Assembly (NCBI GenBank): GCA_037576195.1
Contig: CM075101.1
Location: 43,896,001-43,960,000 of the forward strand
Reading direction: 5' to 3'
Length of the DNA stretch: 64,000 bases
Origin: Phytoseiulus persimilis
Taxonomy: Eukaryota; Arthropoda; Arachnida; Mesostigmata; Phytoseiidae
The notes under the pieces are model-generated. The model was not told the DNA's origin and made no database searches. It saw only the letters and a program-made list of their open reading frames with translations. Shown here piece by piece: positions 51,701 through 64,000 of the stretch. Made by a program: the position numbers and the translations under genes. Within the stretch, counting starts at the first letter, position 1, and each line of letters starts with the position of its first letter.

Positions 51701-54700
51701 CACCTGCGACGCGACCAGTGATCACAACTCACAGCCAATCACACACCAAATGACCAAACTCGATAAGCGTTCGCGGAGGGACTGAATAGGCTCCGTGTTC
51801 TCCGGTGGGGCCCGTGTCTCCGCCACGGTCGGAGTACTTCGATGCGAAAATCTAATCTTCGCCAGCAGACATGTCACCGGTTGGCCGCGGGTCCGATCCA
51901 ACCGTGAGCGGACGTTTTCGGCTTCCACGGTTACTCGGATCGCTCGTCCGCGAATATTTCAGGATCTCTCGTTGTTCCGCGCGTCATGGCATGATAGCGA
52001 GAAGTGATGCGTTTACGCACACAGACAACGCGCGAGAACCATATTAAGCTGGTCGTTCGATGTAGCCTCTGCTCTTCGAGTTTTCCGCTCCGCGTTACCA
52101 AGAGCCGACCGAGATGGCCGAGTGGACTACGCGATTCGCACCAATCGCCTCATCGGCCAGTTGAGCGGATCGAAATAGATTAGTGCTCTGAGTAAGTTAG
52201 TGCTAATGTGGTCGAAGCACTCTTCGTCCGGCCCGCGGCGGTTCCTTCATGTCGCGATCGGTTCTTCGCGGAGAATCAACTCTCGAACGCTACAACAAGT
52301 CTCGAGAGAGTTCAGGCCGAAACTCGAAGATCCCGAACGAGATGCAGCAAATGCTCCATCGAACGCCCCCTAAAAATCCCCCTCCCCCGCCGAGACGGCG
52401 CGTGAAAGAGAAACGCACCCGCCCAACGTTCGCCCCCTCTCCCGTAAACGCTCTTTCGCCGGTCAGGGTTGAGAAAACGGACATCTCGCCGGATAGCTGC
52501 CTCCGCCGGCGGGATGAGCTGCATTGTGGAGCATGCTCACGAGAGTCGGAACTAGGATGCCAAGGGAGTTATACGTGAGGCATTCCGTAGGACAAATAAA
52601 CGGCCCCTCGGTAAAAAACGCCGCCTCTCTGATGAGCGCCTCTCTCTCCGGGATGAGTTGAGAAACGAACGCCCCCACCCAACAAACTCCCCCCTTTTCG
52701 AGACGAGCCCCCGCAGGAGGAGAAGAGCGTTTCCGGTGTTCGCAGATTCCTGGCCACAAAGATGGTGCAGCTAGTGGAGAAATATTCGGGTTTTGAGCTT
52801 CCGTGCTTTTCGTCATTACAGGACCGCTACAGCGAACCTGGGCTTCTCCTAGGGCGGATTGCGTGGACTCGAATTCTCCTCGCGACTGCGTCTGCCCAAC
52901 ATTTCTTCCCGACTAAGCCTCAAAAAAATGCGCATTGAGTTCTTCTGACGGGTTGGACAGTGGCGAGGTGTGAGGACGCTTTGAAAAATGAAGTAATGAT
53001 CACTCCGTTCTCCCAATCTCGGGGAGCTCTAGCCGCGAGAGAGCACATTGGGGCCCAGCGTTCCAGTATTCACCATTTTGGTGACGACTCGATGCATTTG
53101 CGGCCGAGGACGATCCGTGCGAAGAAATTTCGTCTCCGTTCTCTATCCCGTCCCCGCATAAGGCGGGAATTGCTTTGTCTGTGTGCAGCTTGCCCTGTAT
53201 CACAATGGGAACATTTGTCGGGTCACCGATCGGCCGGTCGTTACCTGAAACACGACGGAAAAATCGAGGAGCCCCACCGGCCGTTCTTGTTAACTTCAAG
53301 GAGCTCACCCCAGTTTCTTCCTGTCAGGAAGAAAATGTCCTCGAAGCGCGCTTGAGATACGCCCCTCGACCATTCGGTTCGCGCAGTCAAGAGCTGACCC
53401 TCAGGAGGGACTGTCGTCTCTCGGAATCCGGCGCGGCAGCGACGTTCCGTTTTCGGTTGATCGGAAACAGGACCCGAAATGAAAGCCTGAGCTCGGAGCG
53501 ATCACAGCTATAATTGCGGGCGCCGAAAGCGAGCGGAACCCCCGAGGGAGAAGTGATTCCAGCCACGTATCATCCAGACGGCCCCCGCGCACACACGCGA
53601 CGCACCGGTGTACGACACGCGAGCACGCGAACAGCACGATACTTTCGCAACGGTTCGATGAACTCCGTTGAGGCACGGATCGGAGGAACGGTTCTTACCT
53701 CAACGGTGCCCGTCACGACTGAGATGAGCAGCTTGATGAAGAGGTCGGGGAAGTTGTCGGTTCACCTCGTTCAATGTTCGTTGGTACTTGCCCCTTGTCA
53801 GCTCTGCTCCCACCCTCGCTGGATCTCTCGTCCAGCTCTCTGCTCAGTGGGGTCGTCTGTTTGTCGACAGTAAGCCTTCTATCGGCCGGAAGTTTCTCCT
53901 CCCGGTTCGTTGTTTGGCTTGTCGTCGCCAGTTTATCGCATGTCTCGTATTTGCCCATGCCGTGTGTGGGCACGCAGCGGCAACAAATCGCAACAAGAAT
54001 GTCTCCTCGGAAGAACAACGTCGCAGATAACGCGAACTGGGGATGGCAAGACAGCCGTCTCCTCGCTAAGTGGAAAGTTCACATCGGACGATCCGAGCGA
54101 GGAGCCGCAAGCGGTTGCGGACGGCGGGGGATTCGACTAATTCGAGCTCACCGACAAGATCGGCGGAACATGAGGAATCAGAAGCGGCTTTCATCTTTCC
54201 ATCCATGAGCGCACCGTCAACGCTTCACTCAGAGGAATCATGGGGAGAAGCGGACGGAAAAACTCCGACCGTTCGAGCGCTTCCCGGATCGTGACTGAGC
54301 TCGAATCCATCGCTCGTCCGCTCGAAAATCCAGACGTCTTGTCGGCCGGTGGGGATTCCGCTCGAAAGTGGATTTGTAGGCCGAAGTCGGCAACGCCCGA
54401 GTCGTCTCCGCCGGAGCTGCTTTTTCGCTTCGCTGCGTCCCGTCGTGCGGCGAACTCAATTCCCTCGAAGCCACCCTCTGCGGAGCTCGGAACCGATCGC
54501 ACGCGAATCGATGTTCGCTCTCAAGTTGCTCGATCTGGGGGCGGTGGACTACACGCGAGCCATCGGGAGAAGCATCACGCGGCGGCGGCGACAACCTTCA
54601 TCACGCGCCCACCTCCATCAATAACCGGCTTGCCGATGGGTCAGCCAGACGGCTCGTTTGCACGCCCACCTAGTCCTCCGCTCGTTTGTGGAGCTCCTCC

Positions 54701-57700
54701 GAACGATCCGTTCTCCGCCGAATGTATGCAGAACGATTCGAAAACCTCTCCGAAAAGACCATCTTTCGCGTGGAAAGCTGACCACCAACGATAATTTCAG
54801 CGACAGAGAACAATTCAGTGCGATTTCTCGGCATCGTCGCTCGTTCTCCGGAGTCCGATGTTACGGGCTGGAAGCGCTTCGAGAAAAGATCCCGCGGGGA
54901 ACAAGGATGAGGAAACGGCCTGGGAGGGATGCAGGAGAACGCTTCGAGGTCGCGACTGGGACGACATCGGGCGCTTCCCGAGGCTCGCAGACAGGGCCGG
55001 AATATATGCCACTAAAGTTACGACCCGCGTCTCCGATAGTATAAGTTGAAGACAAAACTACGCAATAACCCCCGGATCGTTTGAAGCGGCAGCTCGTTGC
55101 GTCCAGACCTGTTCCGTAACTCCCGAGCGCCGAAGAAAGCGTCATCGCTCGACATTGCGAATCGTGTCATTGTTTCGTTTTTGTCGTCGAGAAGAATATC
55201 GCAATATGCCCTCTCGAGGTGTTCATGGAGGGGATGTGACTCCGGGAGATTATCTCCCTGCTCGAGACTGTGCATTCACAAGTCGATGTGGAGATCAAAC
55301 GACATCTACGAGAGATTGCAATCCTGGGGAAGATCTCAAAACGGGCTGCCGAACTACGCTCTGGGTGATTGCTCATCTCTACGGACTGCCCAGCTCCGAG
55401 AGTCTCCGGAAAGTTACTCCCGTCGTTGAGAGTTTCCTCACTGATCCGTGTGTGAATCGCGATGTTGATGAGCCCCTTCGCGTCCCAGCCCAGCAACGGG
55501 ACAATCGGAGAAGTTTGAAAAAAACGTACCGATCCTGCACAACTACATCCGCCGAGCTCTGCGTGGGAAAAAGGTCTGCTCGAACACATTATTCGAGTTC
55601 TCCTCTCTCAACATCTGTGATCTTCGAGTGAATCGAGGTCGGGAGCTACTCACGTCACCTAACCGTCCCCTCGAGGACAACCAGAGGGCCCCCATGGCCC
55701 TCCTCTGGCTCTCCATCATCCAGCCCGCGAAAGCTTCTAGCGGAGTCGGTCCTCCGGTTCAAGGCTAACCTTGATGATTGTAATAGCATAAGCGCTCGGG
55801 CTGCTGGAACTGTCCCTATTTCCGGTCTCATCTCGTGCAGATCGATCCCTGACTGTTCCACTCCTGCGTTGGGAGAGGACGGGTATTCCCGATCCATCCT
55901 GTCGTTTGGAACTTCGACGTTTCCTTTTCTTCGGTTACAGGTTGCAATATGAGGGACGAAGAAGAACCGTCGAGCGCGAGAGTCTCGTTCTCTTTTGAAC
56001 TCCCGGAAGACGCTCCCATCTCGGCGGTCATGCAACGCCTTACCCCGGACGCCGGTGACACGTGCGGTGTGCGTTACTATGTTAGATGCTACTCATCGGT
56101 GGATCTGCCCGACGGGCACACCACAGTCAGCGTCCTCAACTTCCCAATTCGAAAGGTAGGGGGCATCTTTCCGGAGCTCGTGGTGGAATGAGAGACCCTT
56201 GTGCAGCAAACCGGCTTCCACAGCCGAAGGAAACCGCCGAGTTCCCGGCTCGGGTTCCCGAACGGGGCCGCGTTCCTGGCGCGCCGCGAGGCCTTATCGG
56301 GGAAAATGAGCGCCGACCCGCGGCCCGACAGTTGCTCCGCTGGGAGCAAGTCGAAGGGATAGAGGAGGAACTGACCAGCGCCTAACTAAATTGGGAGAAG
56401 GCAATTGGGAAGACCGATTGGCCGTCGGAGAGGCGACCGCGCAGCCACCGCCATTCCCTTGTCCTGCCGAGAAGCGGTTTCCCATCTTTTATTTAATGGC
56501 GATGCGATCGCAAACGACATCGATCAATCAGCGCGGAACGCGGCCGTCCAGACGCCACCGACCACTGGACCAGGGCTCGCTGAAGACCTTTTCCCCTCCC
56601 GACCGGAGACTTCCCGCGGGTCTCAGGTCCTGTTCTCCTTAATGGCAACACGCAGCATCCTGATCATGAGCATGAGTGGAGTGAATTGCGTCAGCGGAAC
56701 CGCGACTGATCGTGGGGCTCTTACAGGTGCAATACGGTCCGCTACCCGACCCGTTGCCAGCGCCTCCGAAAGGCACCATCTTCAAAGAGTTTCCTCTGAA
56801 CGGCGGCCGATTGGCACTCGAAGCAACACTCAACAAATCGGTGAGCGAAGAAATCCGCGATATTTTTCGGAGTTGCCGCCGAACAGAAACGCCGCTCGAA
56901 ACTCTGCGCGAGTGAGTCTCGCAGAGTTTTTCTCGGCGGAAAAACAAACAGAACCCCGCCGGACCGAAACCGATTTTCGGAGCTTGTGTTGACTCCCCAG
57001 CGCTAGCGCTCGACAATGGGGGGCTGAGAGTGGCCGAGAGTGTTCTCCGAAATATAAAATTTCCGGACGAGGATCACCGGCGCATGAGCTGGAGATGAAA
57101 GCCACTCAACGGGCGATGGTACCGGAGCGAAAACACGGGAAAGAGTTGTCACCTTCGGTGATTCGCTCCCGGAATTCATCCGTGATGTCCCCATTTCTAC
57201 TGTAATCGTCGGCTCGCTTCACAGGCAGCGGCTACACTTGAGGAAACGGCCTGATTCTCCCTTGAGCCCCGTGTGAGAACGAGTAAAAATCCTCTCATTC
57301 ATTGTGAACGGCTGTATTCGTCCCCCTGCTCCGTGTGTCCCCCTCACGAGACCTCGAGGTTCGCCTCCCTCGCTCCTCAACAGTCGACTCTCTCCCTAAC
57401 GTTTCTGGAATGACAACATTGCTTCTCGTACATCGCTGTGTTTTCGTTCTGAATAGACGAACAGACACGGCGGCGCGCCACTCGCGATGCTTCCGTTGAT
57501 TCGAATGAGCACGCAACGGGCCCTCGATATCTTCCCTGTAGGGTTTTTCATGCGATCCGCTACACTAGTGACCGAGATCCACACATCGGCACTCATCGAA
57601 GCCGGTCATGCTTGCGAAGTCTCGAAGTTCGCTTAGTTCCCAGTAACAGGCTCATGATCATCGGGCTCATTCCCTCGTACTCCAAGTTCCGTGCGAAGAA

Positions 57701-60700
57701 CTCCTCGTGTGACGCACCTCTCGTAGTTTGAAGCTCTCATCTAGTGGACCCGGTTTACGACGTGTTGCGTACCGCACTCCAACTAGACTGAACTAAGAAG
57801 CACTCGACGTACGTTTCCCAGGTCGTCGTGGGCGCTGAGGGTGGGAGGCACTAATTTTTGTATACGCTGCGAATATGACGAACGGTCTCATTCTGACCGT
57901 TTCAGAGACCTTCGGCGTTCTCCAGAATCCCTTCTGACTGTTTCGTAACCAAAACCAAACACCTACAGGTTGATCGCTCGTGGGACTCATTATTTTCACC
58001 AAGGGATCTTTCTACCCAATCCGAATTATTTGATAAGAGGATTGAGGGGGAGGTCAAGGAGGAAACCTCGCTGCCACGAAGAGGAGAAAGTGTCGCGAGT
58101 TCGAGGCCCGAAAGAAACCTTTCTGAAAAGTTGCTCGGACGCGGAATACTTCCAGTTGTCAGATTCAGAGGATCCGAACTCCGGATTGCCCAATTATTCA
58201 CATCCCAGAAACTATTGAATAAAGTGCCCGAATCCGGTATCTTCTCCCCTCAAACTTCGATTTCTCAAGGACTGACTTGTCACAATGAAGAGAGAATTGC
58301 GACCTTCCATCCAAAGACCAGGGCGGCCTCGCCCACTGCCACCGATTGTGACCGCGGGCTTTTTTTTTCTGTTTCCCCACCACAGGAAACCACAGTGACC
58401 CAAACGAATGTCGAGGATGACCTCTCGCCCAATCCGAGGAGACTCATGATGGGCTCAGTCTGGACCCTTCAAAGGCTCGATTTCTTACGATCCGTTCCAA
58501 AACGCGCTGTGTCGCAATGGAGAAACACGCTCAGATCGCAAGTTGACCGAGTCTTTCGGAAGAAAAAAGTTCTCCAAGCTCGTCGTCCTGAATTCGCCAG
58601 TTCGCAATGATTCGAGCCGGCAAATCGTTATCCTTGACGTTGGAATCTTGGACAGCCGTTGAAGTTGGGGATGAATATTCATCGCACTTAGAATCATCAC
58701 GGAAAAAGTATTGATCATAAATTTCCTCCGTTCTGATTGATGTTCATGACAGTTGTTTGCCTTCACAAACGGAACTAAGCTTCCATGAGGCTGCTGCCTT
58801 GAATTTGCAACACTCGAGAGAAGCGGAGGTTTCCAGAACAAAAATACGCGTGCAGTATGAAGGTTTCAGCACGATGAACCGTTGGCCGGGGAGGAGCATG
58901 TTTCGTGAATTCCGATTCGATTGATTATGTTTGAAGAATCAGAACTGGAGGTTGAGTGAGAATGTTTGATTTCTCAGATCTACGAGCATGGCGAAGAAAT
59001 TCGAGTGAAAATCAGTTTGATCAACTCATCGCACAAAAGTGTAAAACACGTGAAGGTCACCGTGCAGCAGTCCGCCCAAGTGAACTTGTTCTCGACGGGC
59101 AAGTGGAAAGTATGCGTCGCGTCCACAAATAACAGGCAAGTATTCCAACAACCGCTGTTCCATTCAATCGAGAAGAGAAATCACCCGAATCGGAAGCGAT
59201 CAGCACCGCCAATCCAACGGGATCCAAGAATGATCGCCACGATTCGGCGGAACGTTGACTCGAACGGCGGATTTAGCGTGGCGCGCAGTAGCGCTGTCGC
59301 GGACTTCCTCTGCGGCTCGGAACCTGGGTTCGATGCGCCCGAATCCAGTATGCAAGGAATCTCGTTCCGCAACGTTGTCAATGATTTGGCACTGTTCTAG
59401 AATGATGGTGAATATTCCGCTCGACGGGCAGGCTTCGAAGGGTACGAGAAAATCGTGCTGTCACGCATGCGCGTCGATTTGGCTGTTCGGGGTTGTTGGA
59501 GTTCGGACGATAGAGCTTGAGCTCTCGGATGAGTTCTTCTGGAAGATGTCCGAAGAAGCGCCAGGCGGAACAGAAGCCCCGGTCGCCTGTCCGACCGGTT
59601 CGTGTTTTGATTGAACCAATCCAACGTTGATTGACTTGTGTCATCGACCTTGAGCATCACCGAGGAGCCCCTGAGAATCCGGACTCGATGGCGGGGAACA
59701 GATGGGTCGTCCGCCGCACAATGACTTGACGTGGAGAGTTCTAGCAAGAGCCTTTTATTACAGGACCGACTGCCATGTGGGCTCAGGGCACTGCGCAGAG
59801 CAGGAAGTGATTCTAATTCCGACGGCCGGCGACAATAAAAACAAATACGGAGTTTTTGTGCAGGGTAGTGAATTTGACGATGAACCCTGCTTGGCTTCTA
59901 CCACCCTGTGAGTAAGATTTCTGAGTCTCAGCCCTATTCGTGACGCGACCCAGACGACGTTTGGTGGAGCACGAGACATTTTTCCGGCGCCGTTCCCGAC
60001 CACAAGCCTCTGATCATCTGCTCAGACTCAATTTTTTGTCAAGGTCGAATCTTATAATTGGCTGGCTGTTTCGAATCATCTTGAGCCAAGATGATTCTGA
60101 GCAAAGTATAGACGAACTATTCATTGCTTGACTCTATCGCGAATCCTCCGGTGAACGGGAGCATTTGGCGGAACTCGATGACTCTGGAGCTGCTCTGATG
60201 ACCTCCAGGAGATCCAGGAAGACCTAAGCTGCGGCGGTCCTCTGAAAGTCAAGCCCGAATTCCTTCTCTTCCGGGAACGCGCCGACGAATCTCTCCCATG
60301 AGCTGCGAGGTGAAGTTGGTGCACGCAGGGAACACTAAAATCGTTGCACTCATCGATCGTGGCGCTTTCGAGACGCCCTTGTTGGAAGCTTCCCGAGAAC
60401 CCGAGCCGTCTTCGAGTGGCTGTCATCTCCCTCGCTGCTCTAACGCAAATACTGGCCGTCGTGAAGTCGCACCTCCGTCTTTCTTGAGCTCCTTACGCCA
60501 ACGCGGGAGTCTTACATAAGCGGAGGAGGCATGAGCAAGCACGGACAGTATTTCACATTTCGTAACCCTACACGAAGAGCGCAGTCGTGGATACAGTGTG
60601 GCCCGTTTATCATTCCGAAGAAATGCGACCCGGAAGAAATGCGCTTTTCGAATCCATTCCGCGTCAAGTCAAACGGTTCTTTTCCGCGTGGGCCGGGCGG

Positions 60701-62405
60701 GAAAATCACGGGCTCGAGAAGGTGAGCGGCTGCGGGGAACATTCGCTCCGAGAACAACCCGATCGCTCACCGCGTTCGATCCGCGTGCTGTCTCACGCCC
60801 TCGTTCAGTTTCGAGATGGACTCATGCCATGATTCGGATTATTTTAACTCTTCTTCAGGCTGTCCGACGAGGCACGACAGGAGTACTTCGGCATCATAAT
60901 CGACTACGAGGTCAAAGTTAAGCTCTGCTTAGCCGCGCTCAGCTCTCTCTCAGGGTAAGAGCCGACTCGGCTGGATTGCCCCCCGCTGCGGAAAGATGCG
61001 GTTGGCAGTAGGTTCTCACGCAGTCCGATTTTCTAGGTTCAGGACGTGGATGTGCAACGGCGTTAAAGGTCTCGTGGACGACAAGGGATCGCCAGTGTCC
61101 AGTCCCACGAAAGCTCCATCCACGCCGGCTGAAAGGTGAGCACTTCGTAGAGTGATGGACATGATTAACGGCTAAGGCTCGTGATCCAGCCTGAAGTCCC
61201 GAATTTTCTGAGGGAACGCCCGAGCCGCTCCATAAGCAAGCCATTTCTCTGACTGAAGGCTGCACTTTCGACGAAGGAACACCTCACATTCAAACACCAC
61301 TCCGGCCCTCTGACTCGGAAGAACATTCTCAAGGGATGAACATTGAAGTAATTTGGGCCTGCGCGTGAACGAAAATCTCGTACGAAAACCCCACCGCCTG
61401 GAGGAGCTAGCTTGTACCCCGGGAGCTCGCCAGACTTCGGGTTTCTCAGTTTCGCGTAGTCACTCTCGCGGGGTGTCCTCGATACCGAAGCGGAGTTTAC
61501 GATGTTTGGGTTTTAGGCGTTGATGACGTGTCATTGCGACACGAGAGGAGACACCTCGAACGTTCGAGGTGGGTTCGTGTCCCTCACGAGTCGTGACCCT
61601 CCGATGTGGGGAACTTGTCATTCATGTTACACGCTTTGTGTGCACATTGTTGCACGTTTCGATATACATTGTCTCTCGCATTTAAAGAGCATAGAGCCAC
61701 TCCACCCTGATGACAACGCCCAAGAAAAGGCTCTCGGCCTGCCGGGTAATACCCACTGTTTACCTGCGGACACAGATAGTCCGCCGACTCTTCATTCGAC
61801 CGTTTTGGAACTTATTCGGCGAGCGGCTTCCCGACTCAAGCCGGCTGTCACAAAATCAACAGCTTCGACGAAGGAGAAGGATCCCACTGCTTGCGTTCCC
61901 GCTGGTTCGAAACTTGTCATTTCGCTCCGCTCGAAACTATTTCGGTTCGGGAAGTTGTTCGAAGCTTTCCGCTCGAGATTCCCAGGAGATTTGACCGCTC
62001 TCCAACATCTTTCGGAACAACTTTTCGCTGTATTGGGGGTGTGGGCGAATTGGGCTGAGGGGACGGAGCTCCGAGTCCCTTCGCAGGATCTTCGTCCTGA
62101 ACGATACATCCTCTTCTGAATCAATAACTTCGGAGGATGGCAAGCTGCGAGCAGAGCGCTGAGTTGAGCTCGTCGAGTGCTTCTGATCTCTTCGAAGTTT
62201 GTAATCCGCCAACGTTGTCGAGGGTCGATCGCCGGACTGTTTGTTTTGGTTCGAGTTTAAAATTCATTCTCCCTCCTATTGCAGACGAGGCGAAATCGCG
62301 TGTTTGATCCCCTTCCAAATCTACCAGAGAGGTCCGGTCGTGTCGGTGCCCAAAACTCCAACAACCCTCGAAACTCGAGTGGAAGAGATCGCCCTCGAAG
62401 AATAG
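45777..62405 (+). CDS. Divergent arrestin (visual/beta-arrestin family)
   Basis: Arrestins bind phosphorylated GPCRs and switch off or redirect signalling. Ten exons: 45777-45926, 47710-47770, 49990-50124, 50562-50642, 55941-56155, 56727-56840, 58978-59135, 59764-59907, 60859-60954 and 62285-62405. The total is about 424 residues, all junctions in phase. N-domain: LFKRVSSDGK (strand I), then ATVYLHKVEYQD, matching the TVYLGKRDFVD core, joined at the intron site I recall from vertebrate genes. Then FSFELP, DTCGVRYYV and IRKVQYGP. C-domain: IYEHGEEIRVKISLIN, HKSVKHVKVTVQQ, CLASTTL, FGIIIDYEVKVKL and GEIACLIPFQIY. The tail is short and acidic. Three of the four polar-core positions I could align are changed. 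About 38 residues precede strand I. The exon-1 frame is open back to its acceptor at 45640, so an upstream start is possible. Least certain are exon 3, whose match is weak and whose donor is poor (GTCAGC), and its junction with exon 4. Intron 7 uses a GC donor. Confidence 0.85.
59136..59763 (+). other. GC-AG intron in the arrestin gene
   Basis: The exon ends AACAG and the intron begins GCAAGT, the standard form of the minor GC donor; the acceptor is TTTTATTACAG. Only this junction keeps the frame: two bases (AG) left by exon 7 are completed by the G that opens exon 8. No GT donor nearby restores the arrestin reading frame. Confidence 0.75.
61037..61135 (+). other. Possible 99-bp cassette exon within the last arrestin intron
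   Basis: Between exons 9 and 10 lies a segment bounded by an acceptor (GATTTTCTAG) and a good donor (GAAAG|GTGAGC). It is open in the arrestin frame, starts and ends in the same phase as its neighbours, and is 99 bases long, so it could be included or skipped without a frameshift. It would insert 33 residues rich in Ser, Pro and Thr (for example SPVSSPTKAPSTP) between the last two strands of the C-domain. Direct joining of exon 9 to exon 10 gives the better family match, so this may be an alternative exon or chance. Confidence 0.35.
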
Positions 62406-64000
62406 ATATCAAGGCCATCTCGACATTGGTCCAATTTCCACAATCTCTCCGATTGATTCTCGATCGCTGGCCGTATCGAGGTGACCATCGTTTCGAGCAC
62501 CGTTCATCGCTCCGAGGCTCTCATCGTCACGTGACATTCATCATTTCAAGACACCCGTTAATCACGTGACTCCCATAGCCTCGCGGCTTCCATAATTTGG
62601 CGACCTCCATCTTGTCCTCGTGACTTCGTTCATCTCGTGATTTCGACGAAGACGGATTACCGGCGGAGTCGGGCCGAGGCATCAACCCTGTTCAGGACCA
62701 AGGCTGGTGCCAAAATGGAGCTGAAACCAGTCATCAGTCCCCGCCGACCCCTCCACCAGCTACCAGAGTTGAGAATGTGATTTATGAGATGTTTCATCAT
62801 GTGCTACTGAGCGCCGGGCTGCGAACCGGGGATAACGGAGAGAATTGTCAGGTCGGAGTGATGGCGATGAGAACCGATTGTGAAAATGGGAGCTCCCAAC
62901 CTACCTTCTCCAAATTTCGTGATCGGGAAGGACCCATGGATACGACTTTGTGAGGGAACGGGAGTCAGATTCATGCAATCGTCTCATCTCCGTACGCTCT
63001 TTCGGCGATAATATTATTAGAGGTGAGCGTGTTTTTGCGATCCCATCGAAGCGTTATTTAAATCGATACACCGATCTCGTTTCATTCATGTGCTAAGAAG
63101 AATAAAATATTTATCTCGGACAAGCGGACGCCGTTTTTCAAAGATTGTTCCGACTTACCTGCCGCTATTAGTGACGGCGAGCGGCTCTTGAGAAACTATT
63201 GTTCCACCGGTTCTCCATCGTTCTCCGAGACGTGGCGCACAGTGTTTGCGGGGGAACCGGTTTTCCAAGTCGCATGTGAACGAGAACAAAGTAATTTCCT
63301 ATCGCAACCGCTGGCCAGCCGCGATCAGTCTGTCTGATTTCTTCATCTCGGCGGCCTTGCATGTTTTTTCTCAGGACGGCAGTGAGCCAAATCCATGCAA
63401 TAGGATCGGGAACATCAGATCTAAGACGCTGACACGTATTCGCGAACTTCCGATGAAAGAAGACGATTTATTTCCTCTCACTCGAAAGTTGAGAGTTCCA
63501 AAAAGATCTCCATCAACTTCGTGTGACTCATTCAGCGTCCCTGGAAGAAACCGAGCTGTCGCAAACGACTGGCTTGTCCGCGCTCGCCTCTCCTTCGAAG
63601 CTGGTCGCTGACATTTGCCGCCCAGTTCGAGCGGTCCCCTTCTAACTTACTCACAGGAAGAAAGAGCATCCGGGATCGGTGAGTCCGGTTTACTTTACAG
63701 GCATCTCCAAAAGCTGGATATGACGGGGCTTGACGAAACGGAAAGCTTCCTAAGCTCCTCCATTTTTTTCTGTGGTCGGGGTCGGCGACAGTCTTCGTAT
63801 CGCGCTTTTTCGATCGCGATTCGGATGGGTGTCGAACGATCACAACGCTGTGATCCGAAACTCGATAGCCCATAGGAGTGAGTTGGATCCACAGATGAAG
63901 GCTGGACAAGAGCTGCTCCATCTCAACAGCGAACTTTTCGAATATCTCGGCATCGATACAGGGTTTCGACGGGAAAGCTCGGAGCCGCTCTGACTGATCC
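62406..64000. other. Region after the arrestin gene, no gene recognised
   Basis: Short open frames only. AATAAA occurs near 63101, about 700 bases after the arrestin stop, and could serve as its poly(A) signal. Open frames at 63246-63611 (+) and 63532-63921 (-) overlap and carry no motif. Confidence 0.4.

Noticed and set aside
52105..52170. GATGGCCGAGTGG resembling the 5' part of a tRNA-Ser or tRNA-Leu gene
   Set aside because: No anticodon stem, no T-arm with GTTCGAATC and no matching acceptor stem follow. At best a tRNA-derived SINE trace.
53330..53512. Segment after a good acceptor whose LRYAPRPF and ELTLRRD resemble the arrestin FRYG...LTFRKD strands
   Set aside because: Its phase does not fit the preceding arrestin exon, there is no usable donor before its stop, and the segments at 49990-50124 and 50562-50642 fill this part of the protein in phase.

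Overview
The window looks like nuclear DNA of an animal, most likely an arthropod. The genes are split by spliceosomal introns, many of them short, base composition is close to balanced, and the recognisable products are MLH3, TMEM86/YhhN, HSDL2 and a classical arrestin. A compact acarine (mite) genome would fit, but no single feature proves the lineage. No prokaryotic operon, CRISPR array, rRNA or convincing tRNA was found.

Layout. 1-5.8 kb: the downstream part of an MLH3 gene (+), with an intact MutL endonuclease domain. The ATPase domain is not visible. 5.8-20 kb: a repeat-rich stretch with a 25-bp palindromic minisatellite (6.1-6.5 kb), 45-bp repeat arrays in opposite orientations (13.2-14.9 kb), a retroelement endonuclease remnant (15.0-15.4 kb) and a DDE transposase remnant (16.8-17.0 kb). 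20.4-24.1 kb: two tandem three-exon TMEM86-like (lysoplasmalogenase family) genes, both on the minus strand. 24.4-25.6 kb: a perfect hairpin and clusters of the palindrome AACCGCGGTT. 27.1-29.2 kb: a four-exon HSDL2-like gene (+) that lacks the SCP2 domain but ends in the peroxisomal signal SKL. 29.2-45.6 kb: no confident gene, but a foldback-like repeat element at 37.8-38.4 kb. 45.7-62.4 kb: a divergent arrestin gene (+), pieced together from ten exons whose phases agree, spread over more than 16 kb. 62.4-64 kb: nothing recognised.

The genes do not form one pathway. HSDL2 (peroxisomal short-chain dehydrogenase) and the TMEM86 pair (ether-lipid metabolism) both concern lipids, but the sequence shows no link between them. 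The most interesting items are the arrestin with three of four inspected polar-core positions changed, the truncated but peroxisome-addressed HSDL2, the TMEM86 paralogue that has lost a conserved Asp, and a set of foldback-type repeats that recur across the window. All exon models were made by eye from splice sites, phase and remembered family sequences; no alignment program was run.
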